The position numbers were made by a program, and so were the translations under genes. From Oscillospiraceae bacterium (GTDB taxonomy: Bacteria; Bacillota; Clostridia; Oscillospirales; Ruminococcaceae), in NCBI GenBank assembly GCA_025757985.1, contig CP107210.1:1984001-2048000 (forward strand): DNA of 64,000 nucleotides. Reading direction: 5' to 3'. The number at the start of each line of letters is the position of its first letter. Within the stretch, counting starts at the first letter, position 1. Under the pieces are notes generated by a model that was given only the letters and a program-made list of their open reading frames with translations, did no database searches and was not told the DNA's origin. Below are positions 27,665 through 36,434 of the stretch, piece after piece.

Positions 27665-28525
27665 TTAATTAAGTTGCATTGTGATTTGCGTAAAGAATTC
27701 CTTGCACCAAATATCTAAAGCGGATGTATCGCGTATAAAAGGAATCACATCCTGCTTTGCTTGATTATAGTCTATGGAAGCAAAGCGGTCGCATAGCATA
27801 GAGCGAATTACCGAGATGTCAAAAGCATCATTTTCTGTTATAACACCACTTTGCATCAGGCGAGCCTGTAAATGTTTCTGGTTGACGGTAGCTCCTTTAG
27901 AGAGATAAAACACATAATCATAGAGATCGCGCCCTTTTATGCGGTTCTGCCATGCACGGCATAGTACTGCATGAATTTTCCCTGCAAAAAGAGATGGTTC
28001 ATCATAGAGATTTATTTCATACGGCATTGGCGCAAGACAGAACCGCCTCTCAAATGTTGCAAATGCTGGCGGCATGGTATCAATTTCAAATTTGATTTTA
28101 AGAGCCTCGTTTTTGGTGATACTGTTTGCCGTCACTTCATCCGCGTAAAAAAGCAAGAAATGCTCTTTGGTGTTTCCCTTTAAGAATGCAGAACGAATGG
28201 CGGATTCTTTGTTTTTCTCTTTCTCAGAAATGACAACATTTAATCCGAAAGAGCGAACGGTTTTCTCAAGTTCGGGAAAATAAGCTTTCAAATCAAAGCT
28301 CGGATTACTTGTCATAAGTGAAAAATCCAAATCTTCTGAAAAACGGTCAAGCCCATAAAAAATACGCAGTGCTGTTCCGCCGTAGAATGCAGCTTCCCTG
28401 AAGAACCCAGCACGGCTCAACCCATACAGAACGATTTCCTGCATGACCTCTTTCATAGCATTTTTCTGGTCATAGATATTTTTGCTGTCATATTTGCGCA
28501 GCATTTGTTCTATTACTGTGTTCAT
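27665..28525 (-). CDS. abiEii: AbiEii-type nucleotidyltransferase toxin
   Basis: A 286-residue protein of the AbiEii/MenT-like nucleotidyltransferase family. AAFYGGTALRIFYGLDRFSE is followed by DLDFSL, giving the GG-T/S and DxD catalytic motifs near residues 48-68. The family transfers nucleotides to tRNA or related targets, arresting growth or blocking phage. The start ATG overlaps the antitoxin stop (ATGA). The cassette sits between the Maff2 and trbL-like genes of the element and is AT-richer than its neighbours, indicating later acquisition. Confidence 0.9.
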   Translation of the reverse strand: MNTVIEQMLRKYDSKNIYDQKNAMKEVMQEIVLYGLSRAGFFREAAFYGGTALRIFYGLDRFSEDLDFSLMTSNPSFDLKAYFPELEKTVRSFGLNVVISEKEKNKESAIRSAFLKGNTKEHFLLFYADEVTANSITKNEALKIKFEIDTMPPAFATFERRFCLAPMPYEINLYDEPSLFAGKIHAVLCRAWQNRIKGRDLYDYVFYLSKGATVNQKHLQARLMQSGVITENDAFDISVIRSMLCDRFASIDYNQAKQDVIPFIRDTSALDIWCKEFFTQITMQLN

Positions 28526-29106
28526 GCGATTTTCTCCATAATCTTTTGTAATTTCTGAATATTAGTGCAATGGTACTTCCCGCTGAGGAAAGCGACGTCC
28601 TCCACGCTGAGTTTGCAAAAAGCATCCCAATCTATGCGCAATCCATCAAACATCAATTCCTTTAGTTCGCCTTGACTTGCTACAGGTGATTGGATGTAGA
28701 GTTCGTCACACAACGCCTTTTCCGGGCTTGCAATCTGAATTGCGTACCCCTGCTCTGTGAAACAAGTAATACCATAAGGATATACAGCAGATGGAACATC
28801 CCGATAGGTAAATATACCAAAAGGAGTTTTATAAATTTTTTTCTTTTTCTTCTCAAAAGTGGCCGAAGTAAAGTTGTACACTGCTTCCGGAATAAGACCA
28901 TGATACGACAGAGCAAATTCAAAGGACAGGTACGACGGGGTGCAGATACAGTTTGCAAGCCTATATCCGGGTGTAGAGGAATCTGTTTCGTACAGTCCTT
29001 GAATAATCGGAATGCATTCTTTGTTCTGCACCATGCGGGCCAGCTTATCGCGCGGATTTCTGTAGCTTTGCAATTCTTGCAACAACATCGCAGTAGTTTT
29101 TATCAT
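28522..29106 (-). CDS. abiEi: AbiEi-like antitoxin/transcriptional regulator
   Basis: A 194-residue protein. The N-terminal part (LLQELQSYRNPRDKLARMVQN) is a winged-helix-like segment, followed by the AbiEi-family core with LSYHGLIPEAVYNFTSATF and a KKKKKIYKTPFGIFTYRDV segment. The family represses its own operon and neutralises the AbiEii toxin, which is coded next and overlaps by four bases. The ATG at 29106 has a GGTGGTGA ribosome site and is preferred to a longer start. It lies 55 bases after the Maff2 gene. Confidence 0.85.
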   Translation of the reverse strand: MIKTTAMLLQELQSYRNPRDKLARMVQNKECIPIIQGLYETDSSTPGYRLANCICTPSYLSFEFALSYHGLIPEAVYNFTSATFEKKKKKIYKTPFGIFTYRDVPSAVYPYGITCFTEQGYAIQIASPEKALCDELYIQSPVASQGELKELMFDGLRIDWDAFCKLSVEDVAFLSGKYHCTNIQKLQKIMEKIA

Positions 29107-29161
29107 ATTTTCACCACCATATCCAATAATATCAGATACGCTGGAGAAAATCAAGCATTTT

Positions 29162-29506
29162 TCATTTCAGAATCATATCCAGAATATCTTTTGCAAAGTA
29201 AATCACCACGCCGCCGAAAAAGGTCATAAAACCCTGCGCACGCTGGCTGGCATCGTGGCCTTTCAGGGCAAGTCCAATCTGCACGATACCAAACCCCAGC
29301 AGAATCGCCCCGATTGCCTTGATGGCGCTGAACACAAAATCGCTAAGGGCATTGATGGTGGCCAGCGGGTCGTTGGCGGCAAAGGCGGGCATTGCCATGG
29401 TAAAGGCAAGGGCAGCCGTGGTGGCAGTGACCAGATAGATGCGCTTGATTTTGCGCTGGCGGGCCTCGTTTTGGTCGGGCGTATTATAGGTTTCTTTCTT
29501 GTTCAT
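29162..29506 (-). CDS. Maff2 family membrane protein of the conjugation module
   Basis: A 114-residue protein with a basic start, a signal-like helix ending MAMPAFAAND near residue 45, then a hydrophobic core (FVFSAIKAIGAILLGFGIVQ) and a second helix QGFMTFFGGVVIYFAKDILD. This is the pattern of Maff2-family proteins found between VirD4 and TrbL in Tn1549-type elements, possibly the VirB2-like pilus subunit. That role is inferred. Its start overlaps the VirD4 gene by 23 bases. Confidence 0.88.
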   Translation of the reverse strand: MNKKETYNTPDQNEARQRKIKRIYLVTATTAALAFTMAMPAFAANDPLATINALSDFVFSAIKAIGAILLGFGIVQIGLALKGHDASQRAQGFMTFFGGVVIYFAKDILDMILK

Positions 29507-31295
29507 TGTGAATTTCCTCCATGATTTTTTGAATTTCTTCGTACATTACATCGGTGATTGCGGGCTCGGTCAGCCCGGTTACAACATCGGGCGATATGGT
29601 CTGTGCGGTTTGTGCATAGTCGTCCGGCATACGGTAAGGGGCGGCTCCGCCGTCCGGTGTGAGCTTTACATTGGGATGGCGCATCAAATCAAACTTGTGG
29701 TCTATGACCGGCGGTTCGCTGCGCAGCAGTACCAGACAATCCCCATCGTCCATGCGGCGGATCTCATCCGGGCTGCAAAGGTCACGGGCGGTAAGCTGAT
29801 AGCTGTCGCTGCTGGAACCGCGGCAGCCGCGCCCAATGCTCTGGCTTTTGGTGCGTTCTGTCATCTTGCCGATGTACTTGGACAGCCATTCAAAGGTGGC
29901 ATATTCGTTGCCGCCAAGGTATATCAGGCTGTCGCAGTTGCCGATCATGCCCTCCCAATCGTCCTTGTACAGACTTTGAATCTGGCTTTTGGACTGCAAA
30001 ATAATATCACAGCTGATATTGCGGCTGCGGCATACAGCCAGAATGTTTTTGAAATTGGCAGGCAAGGCCACATTGGCAAACTCGTCCATCATAAATCGAA
30101 CATGGACCGGCAGCGCGCCGTCAAACTTCGGCTCGGAATCCGCCAGCCGGAAAAGCTGGTCAAAAAGCTGAGTGTACAGCATCGTGATGAGGAAGTTATA
30201 GGTTTTGTCATTGTCCGGGATAACACAGAAAATCACACGCTTTTCCAGCCCCAGACGCGGCAGGAACATGGTGTCGGTGTTGGTCATTTCGGCAAACTGC
30301 GCGGTGTTGAACATATACAGGTTGGCGGAAGCGGTGATCAACACAGATTGCAGCGTTTTGGTGGAGCCCAGCTTAAAGCTGTTGAACTGCAGCACTGCCG
30401 GATGCAGCGGGTCGCGCTCCTGCAGCTCATTAAACAGCATCTCCAAGGGATTCGGCCCCATGTCGCCCTCTTCCATCTGACAGTTCTGGATCATGTACAT
30501 CAGGGTGGAAAAGTTCTGCTCATATACCGGCGCTTCATAAATGAGATACAGGATCAGCGCGGAAATCAGCAGTACGGAGGCATCGTCCCAGAATTTGTCA
30601 CCGCTGGCAGGCGCGTCCTTGGGCTTGGTGTTGTTGACGATGGCATACGCCAGTTTAACGGCATCTTCGTCGGAGTCGATGTAGTGCATGGGGTTGTAGT
30701 GCCCTTTGAAATGCACAAGATCAATCACAGTGACCGGAATTCCCAGCGATTCATAAAACCCGCCAAGGGAGCGTACAAGCTCACCCTTGGGGTCCAGAAA
30801 TAGATAAGAGCCGCTGGCCTGCATGGCATTCGGTTTCACATAAAAACGGGTCTTGCCGCTGCCGGAGCCGCCGATGACCACCACATTCAAATTGTGCCGG
30901 TGAGCATGGCTGTCTGTGCTGAATCGTATATTCTGCGAGAAGATATAGTTCTGCACCTTATCCTTGCGGTTTTGGTATTTTGCATTGAGCCGGCGCACAC
31001 TGCCCCAATGGGCAGAGCCGTGTTCCTCACCGGGGCGGCGGTCAGCCTGATCCAGCTTGTAGCAGTAAACAGCCAATGGATACATGACAAGAACCGCCAG
31101 CAGAAATTTCGGGGTGTTTTGGCACCAGTGCAATGCGGCAGGATTCTGCATTAGTTCTGACAGCAGCGCTGTGATTTCTGCAAGACCGTGCGCCTGTTCT
31201 GCCGCCTGTGCAAGTGCAGCCGCAAACCAGAGCAAAGGTAGCAACAGCAGCGCCCATAAAATCAGCTCGGTTTTATCGGTGCGGTTGGAGTGCAT
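29484..31295 (-). CDS. Type IV coupling protein, VirD4/TraG family
   Basis: A 603-residue ATPase that brings the relaxase-DNA complex to the secretion channel. Two N-terminal membrane helices (about 12-30 and 64-80) precede Walker A VVIGGSGSGKTRFYVKPN near residue 140, LFLDPKGELVRSLGG, and Walker B-like VRFMMDEFANVALP near 395. CDIILQSKSQIQSLY follows. The order LtrC-VirD4-Maff2 is conserved in Tn1549-type elements. Confidence 0.95.
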   Translation of the reverse strand: MHSNRTDKTELILWALLLLPLLWFAAALAQAAEQAHGLAEITALLSELMQNPAALHWCQNTPKFLLAVLVMYPLAVYCYKLDQADRRPGEEHGSAHWGSVRRLNAKYQNRKDKVQNYIFSQNIRFSTDSHAHRHNLNVVVIGGSGSGKTRFYVKPNAMQASGSYLFLDPKGELVRSLGGFYESLGIPVTVIDLVHFKGHYNPMHYIDSDEDAVKLAYAIVNNTKPKDAPASGDKFWDDASVLLISALILYLIYEAPVYEQNFSTLMYMIQNCQMEEGDMGPNPLEMLFNELQERDPLHPAVLQFNSFKLGSTKTLQSVLITASANLYMFNTAQFAEMTNTDTMFLPRLGLEKRVIFCVIPDNDKTYNFLITMLYTQLFDQLFRLADSEPKFDGALPVHVRFMMDEFANVALPANFKNILAVCRSRNISCDIILQSKSQIQSLYKDDWEGMIGNCDSLIYLGGNEYATFEWLSKYIGKMTERTKSQSIGRGCRGSSSDSYQLTARDLCSPDEIRRMDDGDCLVLLRSEPPVIDHKFDLMRHPNVKLTPDGGAAPYRMPDDYAQTAQTISPDVVTGLTEPAITDVMYEEIQKIMEEIHNEQERNL

Positions 31296-31301
31296 ACGGT
31301 A

Positions 31302-32132
31302 TCACCGTTCTTCCCGCTGCGGGGCAGGCTGACCGCGCTCCAGTTTCAGGCGCTTGCACACAGCATCCCCAAAGGTGACCGCCATTTCCCGCACTTTTTC
31401 CAGAGCTCTGCGTTCCTCGCCGTCCGGGATGTGTTCTTTCATGCCCTCCAGTGTTTGAAACGCATCCGGCGGCATCGGCAAGCCCAACCGTCCGCAGACT
31501 TCTACTGCCACTGCGGCGGCGGTCTGGCGCAGCAACTCGTTTTCCGAGATACCGGCATAGGCGGATTCTGCAGCCGCCATCACGATTTCCGCAGGCAGGC
31601 GCTGCAAAAGTTCTTGCGGGGGTATGTCGGCGCAGAATACCAGCTCCTGACGCTCAGCATCATAGCAGAACCCTTCGACTTCGTTTTTCGGCAGAACCGG
31701 GATCGGTGAGATCTCGCGCATCACATCAATGGCTTTCTCGATTTGTTTCGTGCTTTCCACTGCGGCAATCGGGTACGGCTTGTTGCCGTAGGTCTGGGAA
31801 ATATCAAACACCTTGGCAACGGAATAATATCCATTGCTGCGCACGATCTGCGCGATCCCTGTGCAGCCCTTGCTGACGCGCCGTCCGTACTTGCTCCACT
31901 CGTCTGCCGACATAACCGCGCAGGCCAGCGGATGGGCACGCAGAATCAGCGCTGTATTCCCGGCAGTGATGTGGCTGCCCAGCCTGCCGCGCTGGTAAAA
32001 ATAGTTGGCAAGGGTCTGCCCACTGGCAAATACATCCTTCAGTGCTTCTTCCTGTGCAGCAAAGGTTTCCTGTCGTTCTGCCAGCTTTTTGGCTTTCCAT
32101 TCCTCGATATTGAAACCATCTTCGTACATCAT
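31302..32132 (-). CDS. LtrC-like conjugation accessory protein
   Basis: A 276-residue soluble protein. The N-terminal region has FNIEEWKAKKLAERQETFAA, and the middle part, with NYFYQRGRLGSHITAGNTAL and KYGRRVSKGCTGIAQIV, resembles the ssDNA-binding ArdC/LtrC-type domain. Such proteins are encoded between PcfB and VirD4 in this element family and may protect or handle transferred single-stranded DNA. It overlaps the pcfB-like gene by four bases. Only the family resemblance is clear. Confidence 0.7.
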   Translation of the reverse strand: MMYEDGFNIEEWKAKKLAERQETFAAQEEALKDVFASGQTLANYFYQRGRLGSHITAGNTALILRAHPLACAVMSADEWSKYGRRVSKGCTGIAQIVRSNGYYSVAKVFDISQTYGNKPYPIAAVESTKQIEKAIDVMREISPIPVLPKNEVEGFCYDAERQELVFCADIPPQELLQRLPAEIVMAAAESAYAGISENELLRQTAAAVAVEVCGRLGLPMPPDAFQTLEGMKEHIPDGEERRALEKVREMAVTFGDAVCKRLKLERGQPAPQREER

Positions 32133-32716
32133 CGGGCCTCCTTCGTAACCGCTTCTTTGATTCCTTTTTGCAGTGCCTTTTGCGTTTCGGATATTGCTTT
32201 GGCGACCGCACGGTAATGGTCGATCTTCATCAGCACCGAGGGGCGCTTATCATAAGTCATAGAGCCTTTCTCTGGCACCCGCAATTCTGGCCCTTGCGGA
32301 CTGCGGGCGGGCGCTTTTTTTCGGTCGGTCTGTCCCTGCGCTTTCGGAATGTTGTAACCCATCTGCTCATAGATGCGGTTGAGCTTGCTGACATCCTCCG
32401 CCTTGAACATAATATCAACCTTTTCCCCTTGGGCAGATTTATCCTTGATAACAGCAAAGAGTACGCCGTATTGCTTGGCGTACTCTTTGAATTGGGATAC
32501 ATCTTCGGTTTTGATGGGAATGACCTTCAGCTCCTTGTTTTCACGCAAAAGCCGGTCTAAGCTGGTTTTTCCTCGAACCTTCGGATTCTCTTTGGCATAG
32601 GCCAAGGCCAGTGCCAGAGAATTCTTAAAGCCGAGAGCCGTCAGCTTAATAGCCACCTCGGAAAACTGAAGCGCCTCTCGCGCCATCTGGTCGGCTGCTT
32701 CGCCGCTTGTACTCAT
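32129..32716 (-). CDS. PcfB family (DUF3801) conjugation accessory protein
   Basis: A 195-residue protein. TALGFKNSLALALAYAKENP, then KTSLDRLLRENKELKVIPIK and VDIMFKAEDVSKLNRIYEQM match the DUF3801/PcfB family, which in pCF10 binds relaxase and coupling protein. The C-terminal 60 residues are basic and low in complexity. Its start lies 71 bases inside the 3' end of the relaxase gene in another frame. Confidence 0.88.
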   Translation of the reverse strand: MSTSGEAADQMAREALQFSEVAIKLTALGFKNSLALALAYAKENPKVRGKTSLDRLLRENKELKVIPIKTEDVSQFKEYAKQYGVLFAVIKDKSAQGEKVDIMFKAEDVSKLNRIYEQMGYNIPKAQGQTDRKKAPARSPQGPELRVPEKGSMTYDKRPSVLMKIDHYRAVAKAISETQKALQKGIKEAVTKEAR

Positions 32717-34094
32717 CTTCCTTCACCTCGTTCCTTTCCTGTTGTGCGGCAAGCTCTGCCTGCCGCAGTTTCTCCTGCACCATGGCGGCATCTGCTTCAA
32801 TGTCGGCGCAGAGATAAAACTCATGGCGCAGGGCTTTGATTTGTTTGGTCAGCTTTTGAATTTGTTCCTCCCGCGCGGCGCGTTCCGGCTCTTGCTTTTG
32901 CCGGTACAAAACCTTGCGCTGGCGGGCAAGCTGTTCGATTTGATTCTCTAAATCGCTCTTGTGGGCCTGCACCTCGGCAAGAGTTTGCAGGCGGTGTTCC
33001 CACAAAAGATGTGTCTGCTGCTGATAGCGGTTGAATCTCTTGAAATCCTCGCGCAACAGAAAATAGCAGCGTTTCGTGGCTTTGCCGTGGTAGGCTTTGC
33101 GCAGCAAGGCGCAGTAGCGATAATAGCAAGCCATAAACCCGGATACCTTGTGGTGCGGTTTGGATAGGCTGCTGCAGCATCGCATTCGTTTGCTCACGGG
33201 CGCAAGCTCCGGGGACAGCCACTGGCCAGGCTCCGGGGCGTGCTGCGCTTTATATTCCCGGCGCATATCCGCGGGCAGGTGCCGGAGCTGCCGGTAATAA
33301 TCGCGCAGCGCCGATTCGGAATACCGTGCATCCAGCCGATCAATGCGCACACTGCGCTGCGCGCTTTGGTGCCGAACCGCCATGTGTTCTACACGCGGAC
33401 CATATTTGACCGTGTAGCCCATAGCCTGCAATTCGGCAACAAAGCCATCAAAGGTGTCAGCAGCAGCCATGGCAAGCTCCACATCCTTGCGCACCATGCT
33501 GCGGATGGTCGGCTTGCCGGTTTTGCCGCTGAGCCAATCGGCATAGCCTTGCCCTTTGCCGTCCGTTTCAATAACGGATAGCTTGTTTTCCCGGCAGAGT
33601 TCATCGGAAATTTTTCGGATGCCTTTATAATAGGTGTCGAAGTCATTCCGAAACATTCTGCCGTCTATAAAGGAAACCGAATTGGTTACGATGTGGTTAT
33701 GCAGATGTCCCTTGTCCAGATGGGTGGAAACGGTGCATTCAAAGCGGTCTTCCAGAAATCGGCGCGCAAACTCGCAGCCAATTTGATGCACCTGCTCCGG
33801 CGTAGCCTCACCGGGGGAAAAGCTCTGTATAATGTGGTAGGCCAGAATAGAGCCATCATCCACGGGCTGATTCAGGCGTTTCTTGGTGCGGTACATTCTG
33901 CGGCAAGCATCAGCCGGAGTACAATTGAAGCCTGTTACATATAGCTGATGCTCCGTTTTGTCCTGGTTCTGCGTGTAGGATAAAAGGCGATTCAGATCGT
34001 TCGCACCGAAGGTTTCCGTCTTTTGGGGGTTACTGGTATAGTCCAAACATCTTTGCAGATGATGCCTGACGGGCTTTATCTTGGTGTAAGCCAT
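32646..34094 (-). CDS. Relaxase, MOBP type
   Basis: A 482-residue relaxase that nicks the transfer origin and leads the strand. MAYTKIKPVRHHLQRCLDYT opens the protein with the start of the catalytic domain, and STHLDKGHLHNHIVTNSVSF near residue 145 holds the histidine triad for metal. A Tyr near residue 20-50 would be the nucleophile. From about 370 to 460 a coiled coil rich in Gln, Glu and Arg follows. The ATG at 34094 follows the mobC stop by one base. It is of normal length for the Tn1549 family and looks intact. Confidence 0.92.
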   Translation of the reverse strand: MAYTKIKPVRHHLQRCLDYTSNPQKTETFGANDLNRLLSYTQNQDKTEHQLYVTGFNCTPADACRRMYRTKKRLNQPVDDGSILAYHIIQSFSPGEATPEQVHQIGCEFARRFLEDRFECTVSTHLDKGHLHNHIVTNSVSFIDGRMFRNDFDTYYKGIRKISDELCRENKLSVIETDGKGQGYADWLSGKTGKPTIRSMVRKDVELAMAAADTFDGFVAELQAMGYTVKYGPRVEHMAVRHQSAQRSVRIDRLDARYSESALRDYYRQLRHLPADMRREYKAQHAPEPGQWLSPELAPVSKRMRCCSSLSKPHHKVSGFMACYYRYCALLRKAYHGKATKRCYFLLREDFKRFNRYQQQTHLLWEHRLQTLAEVQAHKSDLENQIEQLARQRKVLYRQKQEPERAAREEQIQKLTKQIKALRHEFYLCADIEADAAMVQEKLRQAELAAQQERNEVKEDEYKRRSSRPDGARGASVFRGGY

Positions 34095-34095
34095 A

Positions 34096-34404
34096 TCAGA
34101 GCGTGTCCTCCACATAATCCCATGTCTTTTCCAAAAGGTTCAGGGCTTTTTCTAATTGGTCAGTGGTAACCTTTCCGGTGGCATTGACCACATGGGCAAT
34201 CTGATTGAGGTTATTGCCGTAGGCCGAAAGCTGTAGCAATACCTTTTTGTAGCTATCAGGCGGGCGCGGGTGGATCGTAATGCCCATCAGTGCCAGCCGG
34301 ATATACTTTTCTCGGCACATCCCGGCTGTCGCCGTATCCTGCTCCAGCTTTGAAAGTTCAGCATCGTTCAGATGAACAACAACGCGGTTATTTCTTTTGC
34401 GAAT
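34096..34404 (-). CDS. MobC-like relaxosome protein, apparently starting at an ATT codon
   Basis: A protein of about 102 residues: RKRNNRVVVHLNDAELSKLE is a ribbon-helix-helix DNA-binding start, followed by YGNNLNQIAHVVNATGKVTT, the MobC hallmark. It helps the relaxase open the origin. Upstream ATG and GTG codons in this frame lie in or beyond a terminator hairpin (34437-34464). The only sensible start after it is ATT at 34402-34404, preceded by GGGGGG six bases upstream, which gives the family's usual start M-RKRNN. An ATG lost by mutation is the other explanation. Confidence 0.8.
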   Translation of the reverse strand: MRKRNNRVVVHLNDAELSKLEQDTATAGMCREKYIRLALMGITIHPRPPDSYKKVLLQLSAYGNNLNQIAHVVNATGKVTTDQLEKALNLLEKTWDYVEDTL

Positions 34405-34436
34405 AGGAATCCCCCCTATAAAATCTGGACATAAAA

Positions 34437-34464
34437 ATAGTGCATCGCGGTTGGGCGATGCACT
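34437..34464 (-). terminator. Terminator between the HipA-like gene and mobC
   Basis: On the minus strand AGTGCATCGC pairs with GCGATGCACT around a short loop and is followed by ATTTTTA. It lies 17 bases after the HipA-like stop codon. Confidence 0.7.
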
Positions 34465-34480
34465 TATGCACATATTCAAT

Positions 34481-35371
34481 TTACTTTTGTGGTTCAATCA
34501 GTTTGTAGGCCGGTGAGAGAATCAAGTCGTACCGAGCTTGTAAATAGCGTGAGTAAAATTGCTTTTGCAAATCGGAAATTACAGGTGTGCCATCAATGAA
34601 AGCTGCGATTTTTTCCATATCAATTTTTGGGAAAACACGTTCCAATGCAGCATTGCAGTCATCGTTTTCCGCGCGGGTGATAAAATCGTAGTAATTGATC
34701 TTCCGTCCGTTCAGTTTTATAGCCGAGGTAGGAAATTGGAACACCCGTGCATGAAGTTCTGCTTCATTGGTAAGCACAGCTTGCATGACATTTTCATCTG
34801 CCTGTGGAAGTAAGCAGCTACCGCAATCGAAAACAGGGGCAATTTCTGTTCTGTGGGTCTGGTCATCGTAAAGAAATCCCCAGTTTCCATTGTGGCGGTC
34901 AAAATTTCCGAGCAGCGCATCCACGATAAAGACATTCCAGAAATGCTCCCGCAATTCTACCGGCGATACATATTGCTGCTTGTCAATGGTGTCCATCACA
35001 TCTTCCAGTTCCGTGCCGCTGCCGTTGCTATCAGAGTCGAGAATTGTGTTTTTGATAGAGCAGAAGTCGAACAGGCGCTTGCTGCCTGTTGCAAAGTCCT
35101 TGCAGGCACAGACAACTTTTGTTTTGCCTTTAATAGAAAAGGTTCCAAGTTCGGTTTTCTGCGCGTTGATTCCAATTAGATTGAAGATGCTGCTTGCAAG
35201 GTGTTCACTAATGCAGCTATTGGTGTACGACAAGTTTGTGGGCTTTCGTTCCCCTGACGGGGGAAATTTCAGCATATAAATCCCGCCGCCATATTCAACG
35301 GCAATCTTGCTGCCGTTTGCTCCATTGTAAGCTCTACCGGGAACAATGGGGCAGTTTGTAAAATCAGTCAT
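34481..35371 (-). CDS. HipA-like serine/threonine kinase
   Basis: A 296-residue protein with the HipA-type kinase fold. IYMLKFPPSGERKP near residue 32 holds the ATP-binding Lys, DALLGNFDRHNGNWGFLYDD near 155 the catalytic loop, and EIAPVFDCGSCL near 180 the metal-binding Asp. It lacks the usual N-terminal HipA subdomain, like short HipA/CtkA proteins. The XRE regulator gene just upstream overlaps its start by four bases, so the pair resembles a HipBA toxin-antitoxin. A role in element stability is inferred; a housekeeping kinase is possible. Confidence 0.82.
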   Translation of the reverse strand: MTDFTNCPIVPGRAYNGANGSKIAVEYGGGIYMLKFPPSGERKPTNLSYTNSCISEHLASSIFNLIGINAQKTELGTFSIKGKTKVVCACKDFATGSKRLFDFCSIKNTILDSDSNGSGTELEDVMDTIDKQQYVSPVELREHFWNVFIVDALLGNFDRHNGNWGFLYDDQTHRTEIAPVFDCGSCLLPQADENVMQAVLTNEAELHARVFQFPTSAIKLNGRKINYYDFITRAENDDCNAALERVFPKIDMEKIAAFIDGTPVISDLQKQFYSRYLQARYDLILSPAYKLIEPQK

Positions 35372-35787
35372 AGCTTTGCTCCATACAAGTATTTCTTTCG
35401 CAGGTAGTCTGCGTGTTCGTGGGTAATGCTTCTTTCATTGATTTCTGCCATGTTGATGCTGCCATAAAGTTCACCCCATAAACAGTCCAACAGGCTGCTG
35501 TGATTTTTGATTCCGCTTTTATACGCATCCAAGTCGTGCTGCAAATAGTCCGGCAAGCCATACTCGTAGGCACGTTCACGTTCGGTTTGGCGGATGCCGT
35601 CCTCCGTCAACTGCTCCATAGAAACTCCCAACACCTGCGACAACTTATAGACCGTTTCGGCAGAGCATTTTTCGAGTTTTGTTTTTCCGCTGCAAATATC
35701 ACTGAGCGTCGGGTGCGGAATTCCCGCTTGCACAGCAAGTTTATACTTTGTCATGCCGCGCTTGGCAAGTAAATCTTCTATAACCAT
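35368..35787 (-). CDS. XRE family helix-turn-helix regulator, likely antitoxin of the HipA-like kinase
   Basis: A 139-residue protein. Residues 1-65 form a Cro/CI HTH (MTKYKLAVQAGIPHPTLSDI, then TVYKLSQVLGVSMEQL). The C-terminal half is acidic and helical (YGLPDYLQHDLDAYKSGIKN). The ATG at 35787 has an AAGGAGG ribosome site. The overlap with the kinase gene suggests a two-gene unit with autoregulation. Confidence 0.85.
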   Translation of the reverse strand: MVIEDLLAKRGMTKYKLAVQAGIPHPTLSDICSGKTKLEKCSAETVYKLSQVLGVSMEQLTEDGIRQTERERAYEYGLPDYLQHDLDAYKSGIKNHSSLLDCLWGELYGSINMAEINERSITHEHADYLRKKYLYGAKL

Positions 35788-35917
35788 TGTTTCCGCCTCC
35801 TTACTTATATTATATCGGTACGCCGAAACAATAGCAATAGCCAATTTTCAAAGTTCATAGAAATGCAAATATTTTCGCAGCGGGAAATTTATATTTCAGA
35901 AAGCGGAAGCAGGGGTC

Positions 35918-35935
35918 TTAGGGGCATTCCCCTAA
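35918..35935. repeat. Small perfect hairpin at the end of the resolvase-like gene
   Basis: TTAGGGG and CCCCTAA flank a four-base loop and include the stop codon of the resolvase-like gene. No T run follows, so termination is uncertain. Confidence 0.4.
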
Positions 35936-36411
35936 CAAGTGGGCGTTTGGTACACCAAATGCCGTGCTTGCTCGTACTGTTCCTGCGGAACAGTACGCCG
36001 TCTGCCAAAAGGTTTTGCGCACTGGTGCCGTGCCGCATAGGTGTCAATTTTTCTGCCCAGCTTGAAATTTGCCGCACGGTATTCGATGTTATATTCCGTG
36101 GCGACCACCTTCGCGCCGTGCTTCATAAGCTGCCTGAAAAACGAAAAGAGGTGTCCTTCGCTGCGGCTGATATGGCGCATCCGGCAGATATACACAGTGT
36201 CGATTTCGCCTTTGCAGATATGCCGCAGCATTTCCCGATATCCAGGTCGCAGCAGCCATCCGCCATGCTCATCGGTGCTGCTGCCCACAACGGTGCAGCC
36301 ATCAGCATGAGCCTGTAAGGCACAAACTTTTATGCTGTCCATGGTTCCCACATAGTCGCCGGGAATTCTGGCATAAAGCCATACGCGGCAGGGACTAAGT
36401 TCTTTTTCCAT
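35932..36411 (-). CDS. Serine-recombinase-like (resolvase N-terminal domain) protein
   Basis: A 159-residue protein. VWLYARIPGDYVGTMDSIKV occupies the place of the YxRVS catalytic segment, but no Ser follows the Arg. RPGYREMLRHICKGEIDTVY and CRMRHISRSEGHLFSFFRQL match the rest of the resolvase core. The C-terminus has a short basic segment (FGRRRTVP) but no full DNA-binding domain. Without the nucleophile it is probably not an active recombinase. Start taken at the ATG at 36411. It lies 23 bases after the sortase gene. Confidence 0.75.
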   Translation of the reverse strand: MEKELSPCRVWLYARIPGDYVGTMDSIKVCALQAHADGCTVVGSSTDEHGGWLLRPGYREMLRHICKGEIDTVYICRMRHISRSEGHLFSFFRQLMKHGAKVVATEYNIEYRAANFKLGRKIDTYAARHQCAKPFGRRRTVPQEQYEQARHLVYQTPTC

Positions 36412-36434
36412 AATTTTCTTGTTTCCCTTCAATA

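Noticed and set aside
34405..34497. An N-terminal extension of MobC starting upstream of 34404
   Set aside because: The extension would be coded by a terminator hairpin and does not resemble MobC.
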